Below the pieces are notes generated by a model. It saw only the letters and a list, made by a program, of their open reading frames with translations. It was not told the origin of the DNA and made no database searches. A DNA stretch of 13,269 nucleotides from DATBFX01 sp036558305. GTDB lineage: Bacteria > Chloroflexota > Chloroflexia > Thermomicrobiales > UBA6265. The number at the start of each line of letters is the position of its first letter. Within the stretch, counting starts at the first letter, position 1. A program made the translations under genes and the position numbers. The stretch covers positions 1-13,269 of the forward strand of contig DATBFX010000330.1 of NCBI GenBank assembly GCA_036558305.1, read 5' to 3'. This document shows, piece by piece, positions 1 to 7,283 of this stretch.

Positions 1-32
1 CCCCCTTCGGTCTGGAGCTCGCACCAAAATGA
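1..32 (+). CDS. Possible 3' end of an upstream gene (partial)
   Basis: Read from position 3, the frame encodes PFGLELAPK and then a TGA at 30-32, which would be a plausible C-terminus of a gene entering from the left. Only nine codons are visible, so no family can be named. A chance open frame is equally possible in DNA this GC-rich. The following 30 bases, up to the repeat, show no signal. Confidence 0.25.
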   Translation, partial: PFGLELAPK

Positions 33-63
33 TCAAAACGGCCAGCCAACCAACCCGCGTTCT

Positions 64-121
64 CCCCCTCTCCCGCGCACCGGGCCGGGTACCCTCTGGG
101 TGGCGGGCTGGGGGGTGAGGG
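64..121 (+). repeat. Degenerate copy of the GGGTGAGGG-ended palindromic repeat
   Basis: Bases 64-84 (pyrimidine-rich CCCCCTCTCCCG, then CGCACCGGG) are identical to 9348-9368 in the large inverted repeat downstream. The 3' end at 111-122 (GGGGGTGAGGGT) is the same terminal motif found at 9378-9389 and 11347-11358. The middle, 82-106, is different from the other copies and instead matches 12954-12978 on the minus strand with one mismatch, so this copy looks composite. It abuts the TTG start of the GMC gene. Confidence 0.75.
111..118 (+). promoter_or_regulatory. Repeat-borne extended Shine-Dalgarno for the first GMC gene
   Basis: GGGGGTGA differs from the full anti-SD complement GGAGGTGA at one base, and that base can form a G-U wobble. 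The G-run ends six bases before the TTG start at 122. Its TGA (116-118) is an in-frame stop, so translation cannot start further upstream. Confidence 0.5.
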
Positions 122-2371
122 TTGCTCAACCCACACGAAGCACGCACCGCGCAAGCCATCTTCGAGCGTCTCTTCCCCGCCGACGCCAAGGGCCCCGGCG
201 CCACCGAGATCGGCGTCCTGTCCTACGTCGAGCGCGCACTCGCCGGCGCCTACCGTGACCACACCGAAACCTACCGACTCGGTTTCCTCGCTCTCGATCG
301 CGCTGCCGGAGACCTTATCGGTACGCCGTTCGCCGACGCCGCGCCCGACCAACAAGACGACATCCTCGGTCGCATGGAGCGAGGCGAATTACCCTATTTC
401 GCGACTCCGCCCCAACAATCCTTCTTCGCCCTCCTCCGCGCCCACTGCCAGGAGGGACTCTTCGCCGACCCTATCTACGGCGGCAACCGCGATAAGCTCG
501 GCTGGCGCACCCTCGGACATCCCGGCGTTTGGCTGGAGAACTCCCTGGAAGAGAGCCAAAGCGTTGAACCGGTCACCAAAGGCGGCGCCGTCCAGAGTCT
601 GACCGACGTCGGTGTCTCGCTCGGTGGACCTCGGGCTTCGCCGCTGGAGATTGCGGGATACGATCCGCAGCAGAGCGTCGAACCACCCAGCGGACGCGCC
701 GACGTCGTTCTCGTCGGTGTCGGCGGCGTCGGCGGTTTCATCGCTCCCATCCTCGCCAAAGCCGGTTTGACCGTCGTCGGATTGGAAGCTGGTCCCTGGC
801 GTTCCCTCTCGGAATACGTGCCCGACGAGCTTGGCCACACCTACTACTGCCGCGCCGAGTTGGGCCGCAAGTTCATGGCCGAGGCACCGCGCTGGCGCAC
901 CGCCGACGATTGCGCAACCCAGGAGTGCAGTTACTCCCTCGGCCGCATGATGAACGGCGTCGGCGGTTCGATCGTCCACTACGGCGGTTGGCTTCGCCGC
1001 TTCCACCCCCACCACTGCCGCTGGCGCTCCCACATCGTCGAGCGCTGGGGCGAGCGCACGATTCCTGCCGGCTCAACTGTCGCCGATTGGCCCATCACCT
1101 ACGACGAACTCGAACCCTACTTCACCGCAGCCGAGCACACCGCCGGCATCGCCGGCGACGAAACGAACCCGTTCGTCGTTCGCTCCAAACCCCTGCCGAT
1201 GCCCCCACTCCGGCCGTTCCGTCTCGGCGAGATCTTCCGGGAGGGAACCCAGGCGCTCGGCTTGCACCCGCACCCCGCTCCCGTCGGCGTCAACAGCGTG
1301 CCCTACAACGGGTTCCCGGCCACCACCTACGGCGCCTGGAGCAACGGTTTCGGCGCCTGGGACGGCGACAAGTGGCACCCCGCCCTGACGTCGATCCCCG
1401 AGGCCCTGGCCACCGGCAATTTCCGGTTGCGAACGCATTGCCGTGTCCTCCGCGTGGTCACGAACGCGCAAGGTCGCGCGACCGGCGTCGAATACCTCGA
1501 CGCCAACGGTGTCCGTCACACCCAGGAAGCCGGCGTCGTCATCCTTGCCGCCTACACCTTCGAAAACGTCCGCCTCCTCTTCCTCTCCGGCGACGATCGC
1601 CACCCCGACGGGCTCGGCAACTCGACCGGCCAACTCGGCAAGCACCTGATGATCAAGCAGTTTGCCCACGTCGACGGTTTCTTCCCGGATGTCGTTTTCA
1701 ATCGCCATACCGGCCCCGCCTCCCAGGCGATGATCCTCGACGACTACGTCGCCGCGTCCTTCGATCCGGTCGCCGCCGGCGGCTTCATCGGCGGCGCCAC
1801 CCTCGGCGCCGAAAACCAGTTCCTGCCGATCCAGATCAGCCGCGAAACCCTCCCGCCCGGCGTCCCCGGTTGGGGCAGCGCCTACAAGGCCCACCTCAAA
1901 GAGTGGCAGCACTTCGGCGTCGTCCGCATCCAGACCGACGCCCTCCCCTACACAAGCAACTACCTCGACCTCGACCCCGACTACCGCGAAACCACCGGCC
2001 TCGGTCTTCCCGTCCTCCGCATTACCTACGATCTGCGCGAAAACGAACTCCGGCAAGCCGACTACTTCGCCGCCAGGGCCGACGAAGTCCTCCGCCAGAT
2101 GGGCGCCGCCGCGACCTGGCGCGGCCCCAACTTCACCGGTGCCGCCAGCTCCCACGACCTCGGCGGCTGCCGCATGAGCGACGACCCCGCCCAGGGTGTC
2201 GTCGACCGCAATCTCCAGGTCCACGACACGCCCGGACTCTACGTCTTCAGCGGTGCCACGTTTCCCTCCTGTCCTGGTGTCAATCCCACGTTGACGCTCT
2301 GGGCGCTCTGCTCCCTCGCGGCGGACCGGTTGATCGACCGCCTCAAGGGCGGTGAGGAACGTTCGGCGTGA
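122..2371 (+). CDS. GMC-family FAD oxidoreductase with fused gluconate 2-dehydrogenase subunit 3 domain
   Basis: This is a 749-residue flavoprotein predicted to oxidise a sugar, polyol or other alcohol. Residues 1 to about 145 resemble gluconate 2-dehydrogenase subunit 3, with the hallmark FADPIYGGNRDKLGW at 114-128 and HPG at 133-135. A linker leads to the FAD-binding Rossmann motif GVGGVGG (199-205) with acidic E222. The flavin-site segment NGVGGSIVH is at 278-286. The C-terminal catalytic motifs are SSHDLGGCRM (676-685, His678) and PGVNPTLT (718-725, Asn721). In the classical enzyme, subunit 3 is a separate, usually Tat-exported protein; here it is fused and has no signal peptide, so a cytoplasmic location is inferred. 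The TTG start is forced by an in-frame TGA two codons upstream and places the domain at residue 1. hicA follows after 21 bases. The true substrate and electron acceptor are unknown. Confidence 0.9.
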   Translation: MLNPHEARTAQAIFERLFPADAKGPGATEIGVLSYVERALAGAYRDHTETYRLGFLALDRAAGDLIGTPFADAAPDQQDDILGRMERGELPYFATPPQQSFFALLRAHCQEGLFADPIYGGNRDKLGWRTLGHPGVWLENSLEESQSVEPVTKGGAVQSLTDVGVSLGGPRASPLEIAGYDPQQSVEPPSGRADVVLVGVGGVGGFIAPILAKAGLTVVGLEAGPWRSLSEYVPDELGHTYYCRAELGRKFMAEAPRWRTADDCATQECSYSLGRMMNGVGGSIVHYGGWLRRFHPHHCRWRSHIVERWGERTIPAGSTVADWPITYDELEPYFTAAEHTAGIAGDETNPFVVRSKPLPMPPLRPFRLGEIFREGTQALGLHPHPAPVGVNSVPYNGFPATTYGAWSNGFGAWDGDKWHPALTSIPEALATGNFRLRTHCRVLRVVTNAQGRATGVEYLDANGVRHTQEAGVVILAAYTFENVRLLFLSGDDRHPDGLGNSTGQLGKHLMIKQFAHVDGFFPDVVFNRHTGPASQAMILDDYVAASFDPVAAGGFIGGATLGAENQFLPIQISRETLPPGVPGWGSAYKAHLKEWQHFGVVRIQTDALPYTSNYLDLDPDYRETTGLGLPVLRITYDLRENELRQADYFAARADEVLRQMGAAATWRGPNFTGAASSHDLGGCRMSDDPAQGVVDRNLQVHDTPGLYVFSGATFPSCPGVNPTLTLWALCSLAADRLIDRLKGGEERSA

Positions 2372-2392
2372 GTGACGAGCGGAGGATGAGTC

Positions 2393-2779
2393 GTGCGGCA
2401 GTTGGGAGCGGTACGACAACGGGATGTCGAAACCGTGCTCACAAGGCTCGGATGGCGGTATGATCGCACGGTCGGCAGCCACCACCAGTGGATTCGTCCG
2501 GGCCAACCAGGGATCGTCACGGTGAAGGAGCAACGGGAGCCCTACCACGACATCACGCTGAGCTTGATGCTTCGTCAGATTGGGATTACGAAACGGGAGT
2601 TCGCGGATCTGCTTCGCCAGAAGTGGGAGGAGAGCGGTGAAATACACGGTATTGATGATTCCCCACGGCGACGGTGGCTACACCGCCCTCGTCCCATCGC
2701 TGCCGGGTTGCGTTACCGAAGGTTCGAGTTTCGACAAGGCGCTGGCATTCGCCCAAGACGCGGCCGCCGGCTGGCTTGA
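2393..2779 (+). CDS. hicA: HicA-type mRNA interferase toxin, with a run-on C-terminus
   Basis: HicA toxins are small double-stranded-RNA-binding-fold ribonucleases that cleave mRNA and are neutralised by HicB. Residues 1-78 carry the family pattern: an N-terminal helix and LGWRYDRTVGSHHQW (19-33, with the characteristic His30-His31), a strand with VTV (42-44), then ITLSLMLRQIGITKREFADLL (54-74) as the C-terminal helices. The GTG start is supported by GGAGG at 2381-2385, seven bases upstream. HicA proteins are usually 60-85 residues, but this frame stays open to 128. The last 46 or so residues are arginine-rich and are simply hicB read in another frame. A TGA overlapping the hicB start (2638-2640) lies one frame away, so a one-base loss near 2625-2627 would explain the extension. 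Codon use includes more A/T-ending codons than its neighbours. Confidence 0.75.
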   Translation: MRQLGAVRQRDVETVLTRLGWRYDRTVGSHHQWIRPGQPGIVTVKEQREPYHDITLSLMLRQIGITKREFADLLRQKWEESGEIHGIDDSPRRRWLHRPRPIAAGLRYRRFEFRQGAGIRPRRGRRLA

Positions 2780-2879
2780 GACCGCGGCAGCACACGGCAT
2801 GGAAATTCCGGTCGAGACCGAAGGGACGGAAGTCGCCCACATCGAAGTTCACGTCCCCGCGCTTGCTGCAGTGCGTTGA
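2637..2879 (+). CDS. hicB: HicB-family antitoxin
   Basis: This 80-residue protein has the HicB partial RNase H-like fold signature: KYTVLMIPHGDGGYTALVP (2-20) followed by SLPGCVTEG (21-29) and the ALAFAQDAAAGWL helix (35-47). It would bind and inhibit HicA. The GTG start at 2637 is preceded by GGGAGG (2625-2630) with six bases between, and it gives the canonical MKYTV opening. An ATG in the same frame at 2580 lies inside hicA and adds 19 residues of no family character. No C-terminal helix-turn-helix or ribbon-helix-helix DNA-binding domain is visible, so autoregulation by this protein alone is doubtful. It overlaps the hicA reading frame by 143 bases and is surely co-transcribed with it. Confidence 0.85.
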   Translation: MKYTVLMIPHGDGGYTALVPSLPGCVTEGSSFDKALAFAQDAAAGWLETAAAHGMEIPVETEGTEVAHIEVHVPALAAVR

Positions 2880-2915
2880 AATGATGCGACGACGCACGAC
2901 CGCGATAAACGCAAG

Positions 2916-3695
2916 ATGAGCGACGACCGCGTCCTCCTCGCCCTCGATGGTTCGATCGCGACCATCACGCTCAACCGCCCCGACAAACTCAATGCCCTCG
3001 ATCCTTCCATGCTCGACCGCCTGGACGAGATCACCCTTCGACTCGACCGCGATCCCACCGTCCGCGTCGTCCTTTTGACCGCCACCGGTGACCGTGCCTT
3101 CTGCGTCGGTGCCGACATCACCGCCTGGTCGGCCCTCGAACCCCTCGACATCTGGCGCCGCTGGGTCCGCGACGGCCATCGGGTTTTCAATGCCTTCGCC
3201 TGCCTTCGCCAACCGACGATCGCCGTCCTCAATGGCTACACCTTCGGCGGCGGTCTCGAACTCGCCCTCGCCGCCGACCTCCGCCTCGCCGCCGCCGGTA
3301 TCGAACTCGCCGCCCCCGAAGTCAAGATCGGCACCCTCCCCGGCTGGGGCGGCACCGAACGCCTGACCCAATTGATCGGCCCCGCCCGCGCCAAGCAACT
3401 CGTCTTCACCGGCGCCCGCATCGACGCCGCCACCGCCGAGCGCTGGGGGCTCGTCAACGAAGTCGTCGCCCGCGACCAACTCGATATCAGAGCCCGCGCC
3501 GTCGCCGCCGAGATCGCCGCCAACGCACCGATCTCCGTCCAACTCGCCAAACAGGCGATCGACGGCGCGCTCGGCGAGAATCTCGCCATCGCTCTCGAAG
3601 CGATGGCCGGCGCCCTCGCCGCCAGCACCAAAGACGGGCGCGAAGGCGTTGCGTCGTTCAAGGAGAAACGACCGGCACGTTTCACGGGGCTGTAG
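2916..3695 (+). CDS. Enoyl-CoA hydratase/isomerase (crotonase family)
   Basis: This is a 259-residue, full-length crotonase-fold protein expected to act on an acyl-CoA thioester in the cytoplasm. The oxyanion-hole segments are AFCVGADI (61-68) and NGYTFGGGLELALAADL (106-122). Both positions equivalent to the hydratase catalytic glutamates are filled: Glu115 in GGGLELAL and Glu135 in APEVKIGTLPGWGGTERL (133-150). This supports a true hydratase rather than a divergent family member. The C-terminal trimerisation region ends FKEKRPARFTGL. The start has no clear Shine-Dalgarno. The TAG stop (3693-3695) lies inside the left arm of a palindromic repeat. Its metabolic link to the surrounding sugar genes is not obvious, and the exact acyl substrate cannot be told from sequence. 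Confidence 0.88.
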   Translation: MSDDRVLLALDGSIATITLNRPDKLNALDPSMLDRLDEITLRLDRDPTVRVVLLTATGDRAFCVGADITAWSALEPLDIWRRWVRDGHRVFNAFACLRQPTIAVLNGYTFGGGLELALAADLRLAAAGIELAAPEVKIGTLPGWGGTERLTQLIGPARAKQLVFTGARIDAATAERWGLVNEVVARDQLDIRARAVAAEIAANAPISVQLAKQAIDGALGENLAIALEAMAGALAASTKDGREGVASFKEKRPARFTGL

Positions 3696-3773
3696 GGGCG
3701 CACAGCCGTGCACCCTGGTGCCGACCGTGATGCGTCGTGATGGCCGCCGGGCGCTCGGCTGTGCGCCCCTACA
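3691..3773. repeat. GTAGGGG-type palindromic element with 18-bp perfect inverted repeat
   Basis: The left arm TGTAGGGGCGCACAGCCG (3691-3708) is the exact reverse complement of 3756-3773, with a 47-base interior. The interior starts with a smaller hairpin (GCACC-CT-GGTGC). The arm supplies the stop codon of the enoyl-CoA hydratase gene. The element fills most of the gap before the GH88 gene and could also act as a transcript-stabilising or attenuating hairpin. There is no transposase. It resembles the element at 4947-5054. Confidence 0.85.
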
Positions 3774-3796
3774 AACCATTTCCGCGAAAGGCACCG

Positions 3797-4921
3797 ATGA
3801 CCGAATTCGATCCCTCAGTTCCCCTCGAAGCCCGTGCCGAACAGGCCCTCGCGTTCGCCCAACACCGGGTCCGCTCCCTCATTTCCAACTATCCCGACTA
3901 CTTTCCCCTCTTCACCGAGGACGGCAGGTGGCACCACAGCAAGGAATCCTGGACGAACTGGTGCGAAGGCTTCTTGCCAGGCATGATGTGGATCTTCGCC
4001 CGACGCACCGGCGATCCCTCCTGGCGGGAGCGCGCCGAGCACTACTCGCGCCTGATCGAGCACCGCAAGCACGACCGCGGAGTGCATGACCTCGGCTTCC
4101 TTTTCTGGTCCACCTGGAAACGCTGGTTCGACCTCGAACCCGATCCCGCCATCAACGACGTCGTCGTCACCGCCGGCCAAACGATGGGACTGCGCTTCAA
4201 CGAGCGCGGCAAGTACCTCCGCTCCTTCGTCGCCCCGGAGAGTTGCTTCATCGACATCATGATGAACGCCGGTATCGTCTTCTACGCCGCCAACGAAACC
4301 GGCGACGCCGACCTGCTTCGCCGCGCCACCGACCATTGCTTGACCACCCGCCGCTACCTCGTCCGCGGCGACGGTAGCACCGCCCACGAAGGGATCTTCG
4401 ACCTCCGCACCGGCGAGTTCCTCCGCCACTCGACCCACCAGGGTTGGCGCGGCGATTCCGCCTGGGCCCGCGGCCAAACCTGGGCGCTTTACGGATTCGG
4501 TACCGCCCACCGTCTGAGCGGCGACGACCGATTCCTCGACACCGCGCAACGCTGCGCCGACTTCTACATCGCCAATACCCCGTCCCACGGCATCCCCCCC
4601 AACGATTGGGATCAACCAAACCCGCCCCGCCCCTACGAATCCTCCGCCGCCGCCATCGCCGCCAGCGGCCTCTTCCAGCTCGCCGCGCTCACCAAGGACA
4701 CCGACCGCGCCGCCACCTACGACGCCTCCGCCCGCACCATCCTCTCCACCCTGCTCACTCCGGACTTCCTTGCGATCGAAACGCCCGGCTGGGAAGGTAT
4801 CCTCCGCCGCGGCAGCTATCACGAACGGAAGAACCTCGGCGTCGACGAGAGCGTCATGTGGGGCGAGTACTACTTCGTCGAGGCGCTGGACAAATTGCTC
4901 GGTGGTCCGGCATCGGCATGA
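3797..4921 (+). CDS. GH88 unsaturated glucuronyl hydrolase
   Basis: Predicted to cleave the 4,5-unsaturated uronic acid from the non-reducing end of oligosaccharides left by polysaccharide lyases, by hydration of the double bond. It has 374 residues, close to the size of characterised UGL enzymes. Family landmarks of the alpha6/alpha6 barrel are EGFLPGMMWIFARRTGD (57-73), VHDLGF (96-101, His97-Asp98), FIDIMMN (151-157, Asp153), STHQGW (212-217, His214), ARGQTWALYGFG (224-235), YESSAAAIAASGL (280-292) and MWGEYYFVEAL (354-364). Asp98 and Asp153 align by motif with the catalytic aspartate pair of UGL. No signal peptide is visible, so it is cytoplasmic, as expected for an enzyme acting on imported oligosaccharides. 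The ATG at 3797 is preferred over 3737 because GAAAGG (3786-3791) is five bases upstream and the extra 20 residues are encoded within the repeat. Confidence 0.92.
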   Translation: MTEFDPSVPLEARAEQALAFAQHRVRSLISNYPDYFPLFTEDGRWHHSKESWTNWCEGFLPGMMWIFARRTGDPSWRERAEHYSRLIEHRKHDRGVHDLGFLFWSTWKRWFDLEPDPAINDVVVTAGQTMGLRFNERGKYLRSFVAPESCFIDIMMNAGIVFYAANETGDADLLRRATDHCLTTRRYLVRGDGSTAHEGIFDLRTGEFLRHSTHQGWRGDSAWARGQTWALYGFGTAHRLSGDDRFLDTAQRCADFYIANTPSHGIPPNDWDQPNPPRPYESSAAAIAASGLFQLAALTKDTDRAATYDASARTILSTLLTPDFLAIETPGWEGILRRGSYHERKNLGVDESVMWGEYYFVEALDKLLGGPASA

Positions 4922-4924
4922 TCC

Positions 4925-4932
4925 AAAGGAGG
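4925..4932 (+). promoter_or_regulatory. Orphan Shine-Dalgarno after the GH88 gene
   Basis: AAAGGAGG, a near-perfect ribosome binding site, follows the GH88 stop by three bases, but no credible start and gene lies behind it. The nearest TTG (4945-4947) is followed by GGG and then a TAG, and further downstream is repeat and the convergent ATPase gene. Confidence 0.45.
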
Positions 4933-4946
4933 AACTGCGACCGCTT

Positions 4947-5054
4947 GGGGTAGGGGAGTGCCCCGTGCCCTGCCGCGGGCCCGAGTGACGTCGGGGCTCG
5001 ATACGATCACTGTTCCCATCCGCCATGGGAGCGCACGGGGCGCTCCCCTACCCC
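4947..5054. repeat. GTAGGGG-type palindromic element between convergent genes
   Basis: The arms at 4947-4968 and 5033-5054 are 22 bases long and reverse-complementary with one mismatch. The interior of 64 bases holds further hairpins, such as TCCCAT-CCGCC-ATGGGA (5014-5030). The right arm runs seven bases into the minus-strand ABC ATPase gene and supplies its TAG stop (5048-5050). It fills almost the whole space between two convergent genes, so a bidirectional terminator role is possible, although there is no T-tract. Confidence 0.85.
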
Positions 5055-6142
5055 GTTCGTTTCGCGGTCGGTCCGGCGGCGCCATGACTTCCCGGCGGCA
5101 TTACCGCTCCATTCTCCCCGCCGGACCCCACGAACACGTCCGCCAACTGCTCCGCCGTCGTCGTCGGCGCATCTCGGTACAGGTAGCAGGCCGTCACCCG
5201 GTGCGGCGTGGTGTTGAACAGCGGCGGAGCCTCCTCCACGCAGACCGGCATCGCCGCTGGGCAGCGCTCGTAGAACTTGCAAAACGACGGACCGCGCGGC
5301 GTCAACCCGCCCGCCGGCGATCCCAACGCCCGCTCGCCCAGCCAGGCGTGATCCGGATCCGGCAACGGGATCGACCCGACCAGCAACTTCGTGTACGGAT
5401 GCTCCGGCTGCGGCACGACGAGTTTGACATCCCCTGCCTCCGTCACCGACCCCCGGTAGAGCACGATGATGTCCTTGCTGATCTGGTACGCCGTCGTCAA
5501 GTCGTGCGTGATGTAGATCAGCGAAATCCCGAACTCCCGATTCAATTGCAGCAGCGTCTCCAGGATCGTCGCCCGCAACGACGCATCGACCATCGACACC
5601 GGCTCGTCCGCGATGATCAAGCGCGGTCGTAGCAGCAGCGCCCGCGCCACCATGATCCGCTGCCGCTGCCCTCCGCTCAGTTGGTGCGGATAGCGCCCCA
5701 GCGTCTCCTCGACCCGCAAGCCGACCGCCTGTAGCGTCTCCTCCATCAACTGCCGCCGCTGACTCTTCGACTTTGCCAGGCCGAAATTCTTGATCGGCGA
5801 CTCCAGAACGTGATCGACTTTGTAGAACGGGTTGTAGACCTCGAACGGGTCCTGAAAGATCGCCTGCACGTCCCGCAGGTATTTCCGTCGTTGGGAAACG
5901 GGCAAGAGGTGCAAGTCTTTGCCCTGGTAGAGGATCTGCCCCGTGGTCGGCGGCGTCAGCCCGAGCAGCAGACGCACCAGCGTCGTCTTGCCACTCCCGC
6001 TCTCACCCACGATCGCCGTCACCGACGGCGTATCCGCCTCGATGCTGAACGAGAAGTCCTCGAGTGCCACGGTCTGTGTCTTATCCCAGAGACCGCCCCC
6101 GAACACCTTGGTCACGTGCCGCGCTTCCAACAACGCCGTCAT
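5048..6142 (-). CDS. ABC transporter ATP-binding protein, DppF/OppF type
   Basis: This is one of the two ATPases of a dipeptide/oligopeptide-superfamily importer and has 364 residues. Visible elements are Walker A GESGSGKT (46-53), the Q-loop FQDPFEVYNPF (96-106), the ABC signature LSGGQRQR (155-162), Walker B LIIADE (175-180), the D-loop SMVDAS (183-188) and the switch His213 in THD. The C-terminal oligopeptide-transporter extension begins with EHPYTKLL (247-254) and carries Cys288, 294, 301 and 319, the usual four-cysteine set. A low-complexity tail of about 40 residues follows. The ATG has GGAGG seven bases upstream (forward 6150-6154). It lies 42 bases after its partner ATPase, in one transcription unit. 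Its stop codon lies in the palindromic element. Confidence 0.93.
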   Translation of the reverse strand: MTALLEARHVTKVFGGGLWDKTQTVALEDFSFSIEADTPSVTAIVGESGSGKTTLVRLLLGLTPPTTGQILYQGKDLHLLPVSQRRKYLRDVQAIFQDPFEVYNPFYKVDHVLESPIKNFGLAKSKSQRRQLMEETLQAVGLRVEETLGRYPHQLSGGQRQRIMVARALLLRPRLIIADEPVSMVDASLRATILETLLQLNREFGISLIYITHDLTTAYQISKDIIVLYRGSVTEAGDVKLVVPQPEHPYTKLLVGSIPLPDPDHAWLGERALGSPAGGLTPRGPSFCKFYERCPAAMPVCVEEAPPLFNTTPHRVTACYLYRDAPTTTAEQLADVFVGSGGENGAVMPPGSHGAAGPTAKRTG

Positions 6143-6184
6143 CAGGGATCCTCCGAGGGTCGTCAGACATGAGAGCCTCTTCGC

Positions 6185-7177
6185 TCAATACAAGTGGCAC
6201 GCCGCCCAATGGCCCGGTCTCAACTCGCGCAACACGGGCTCCTCGACCCGGCATCGGTCCATGACGTGCGGACAGCGGGCGTTGAAGGGGCAACCGGGCG
6301 GCGGGTTGAGAAGCGATGGTGGAAGTCCGGGGATGCCCCGCAGTCGTTCCTGCCCGTCGAGCGACGGCAAGCTGGCGATCAGCATCTTCGTGTACGGCTG
6401 CAACGGTTCGCGGAAGAGATCGCGGATGTTGGCGATCTCCAGCAGTTTCCCGGCGTACATGACGCCGATGCGGTCGACCGACTGCGCCATCAACCCCATG
6501 TCGTGGCCGATCTGGATCACCGCCGCGCCCAGGTCCTCCTGGACGCGACGCAGCGTGTCGATCACCTGCCATTGCACGACGACGTCGAGGGCGCTCGTCG
6601 GTTCGTCGGCGACGATGACCTGCGGTTGCAGGCTGATCGCGATCGCGATGCAGACGCGCTGCTTCATGCCGCCGCTCAGCTCGTGCGGGAACATGTCGGC
6701 AACCTGCTGCCTGAGACCGACTTTTTCCAGCAGGCCGGCGGCGTGCTCCTTGAACTCGCTATCGGACATCCGCACCCCGTGGTCGCGCAGTCCGAGCATC
6801 AACTGCTCCTTGACCCGCTTCACCGGGTTGAGCGAGTTCATCGCCCCCTGCGCGACGAGGGAAATCTTCGCCAGCCGCGTCTTCCGCATCTCCTCGTCGT
6901 CGAGCGTCAGCAGATCGATCCCGTCGAGCACGATCGACCCGTCCTCGATTTTGCCGGGCGGTTTGATCATCCGCATCAGCGAGAGCGCGATCGTCGACTT
7001 GCCGCTCCCCGACTCGCCGACCAACCCCAGCCGCTGCCCCTCTCGCAGATCGAACGAGACCCCGTCCACCGCCTTCACCGCACCGGCGGGTGTGTGGTAG
7101 TAGACGCGCAGATCGTCGACGCGAAGGACCTCGGTCGTCGAGCGGGTCTGCTGGGGCGAAGGCGCTGTCACTGTCAT
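6185..7177 (-). CDS. ABC transporter ATP-binding protein, DppD/OppD type
   Basis: This is the second ATPase of the importer, 330 residues from the preferred ATG. Walker A GESGSGKS (54-61), Q-loop Gln110 in VAQGAMNSLNP, signature LSGGM (167-171), Walker B VIVADE (187-192), D-loop SALD and switch His225 (in IGHD) are all present. The C-terminal extension has four cysteines (296, 302, 309, 327). The QGAMNSLNP sequence resembles Dpp-like transporters I associate with sugar import, which is weak, inferential support for a carbohydrate substrate. The frame also extends to a GTG at 7249, but that start has no ribosome binding site and lies almost on a forward promoter. The extra 24 residues look unlike coding sequence. 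The ATG at 7175-7177 has only a weak GGA-type site, so the start is uncertain. Confidence 0.9.
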   Translation of the reverse strand: MTVTAPSPQQTRSTTEVLRVDDLRVYYHTPAGAVKAVDGVSFDLREGQRLGLVGESGSGKSTIALSLMRMIKPPGKIEDGSIVLDGIDLLTLDDEEMRKTRLAKISLVAQGAMNSLNPVKRVKEQLMLGLRDHGVRMSDSEFKEHAAGLLEKVGLRQQVADMFPHELSGGMKQRVCIAIAISLQPQVIVADEPTSALDVVVQWQVIDTLRRVQEDLGAAVIQIGHDMGLMAQSVDRIGVMYAGKLLEIANIRDLFREPLQPYTKMLIASLPSLDGQERLRGIPGLPPSLLNPPPGCPFNARCPHVMDRCRVEEPVLRELRPGHWAACHLY

Positions 7178-7253
7178 CGGCTCGCTATCCGTCACGACCC
7201 GTCGAGACGGGACGAGAAGAGACGATCGGACCGGCACGTTTTCGTTCACGTTG

Positions 7254-7283
7254 TTGACAGGTTGAACCGACGCTCCCTATTAT
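7254..7283 (+). promoter_or_regulatory. Near-consensus sigma70-type promoter for the binding-protein operon
   Basis: TTGACA at 7254-7259 (perfect -35) is followed 18 bases later by TATTAT at 7278-7283 (5 of 6 to the -10 consensus). It faces the solute-binding protein gene and would start transcription near 7290. It lies in the divergent region, immediately upstream of the minus-strand ATPase genes, so expression of the two halves of the transporter may be coupled. Confidence 0.6.

Noticed and set aside
1073..2647. A 524-residue antisense open frame opposite the first GMC gene
   Set aside because: It lies opposite a clearly conserved GMC gene, has no recognisable domain, and its glycine/valine/glutamate-rich composition is the usual antisense shadow of C-ending codons.
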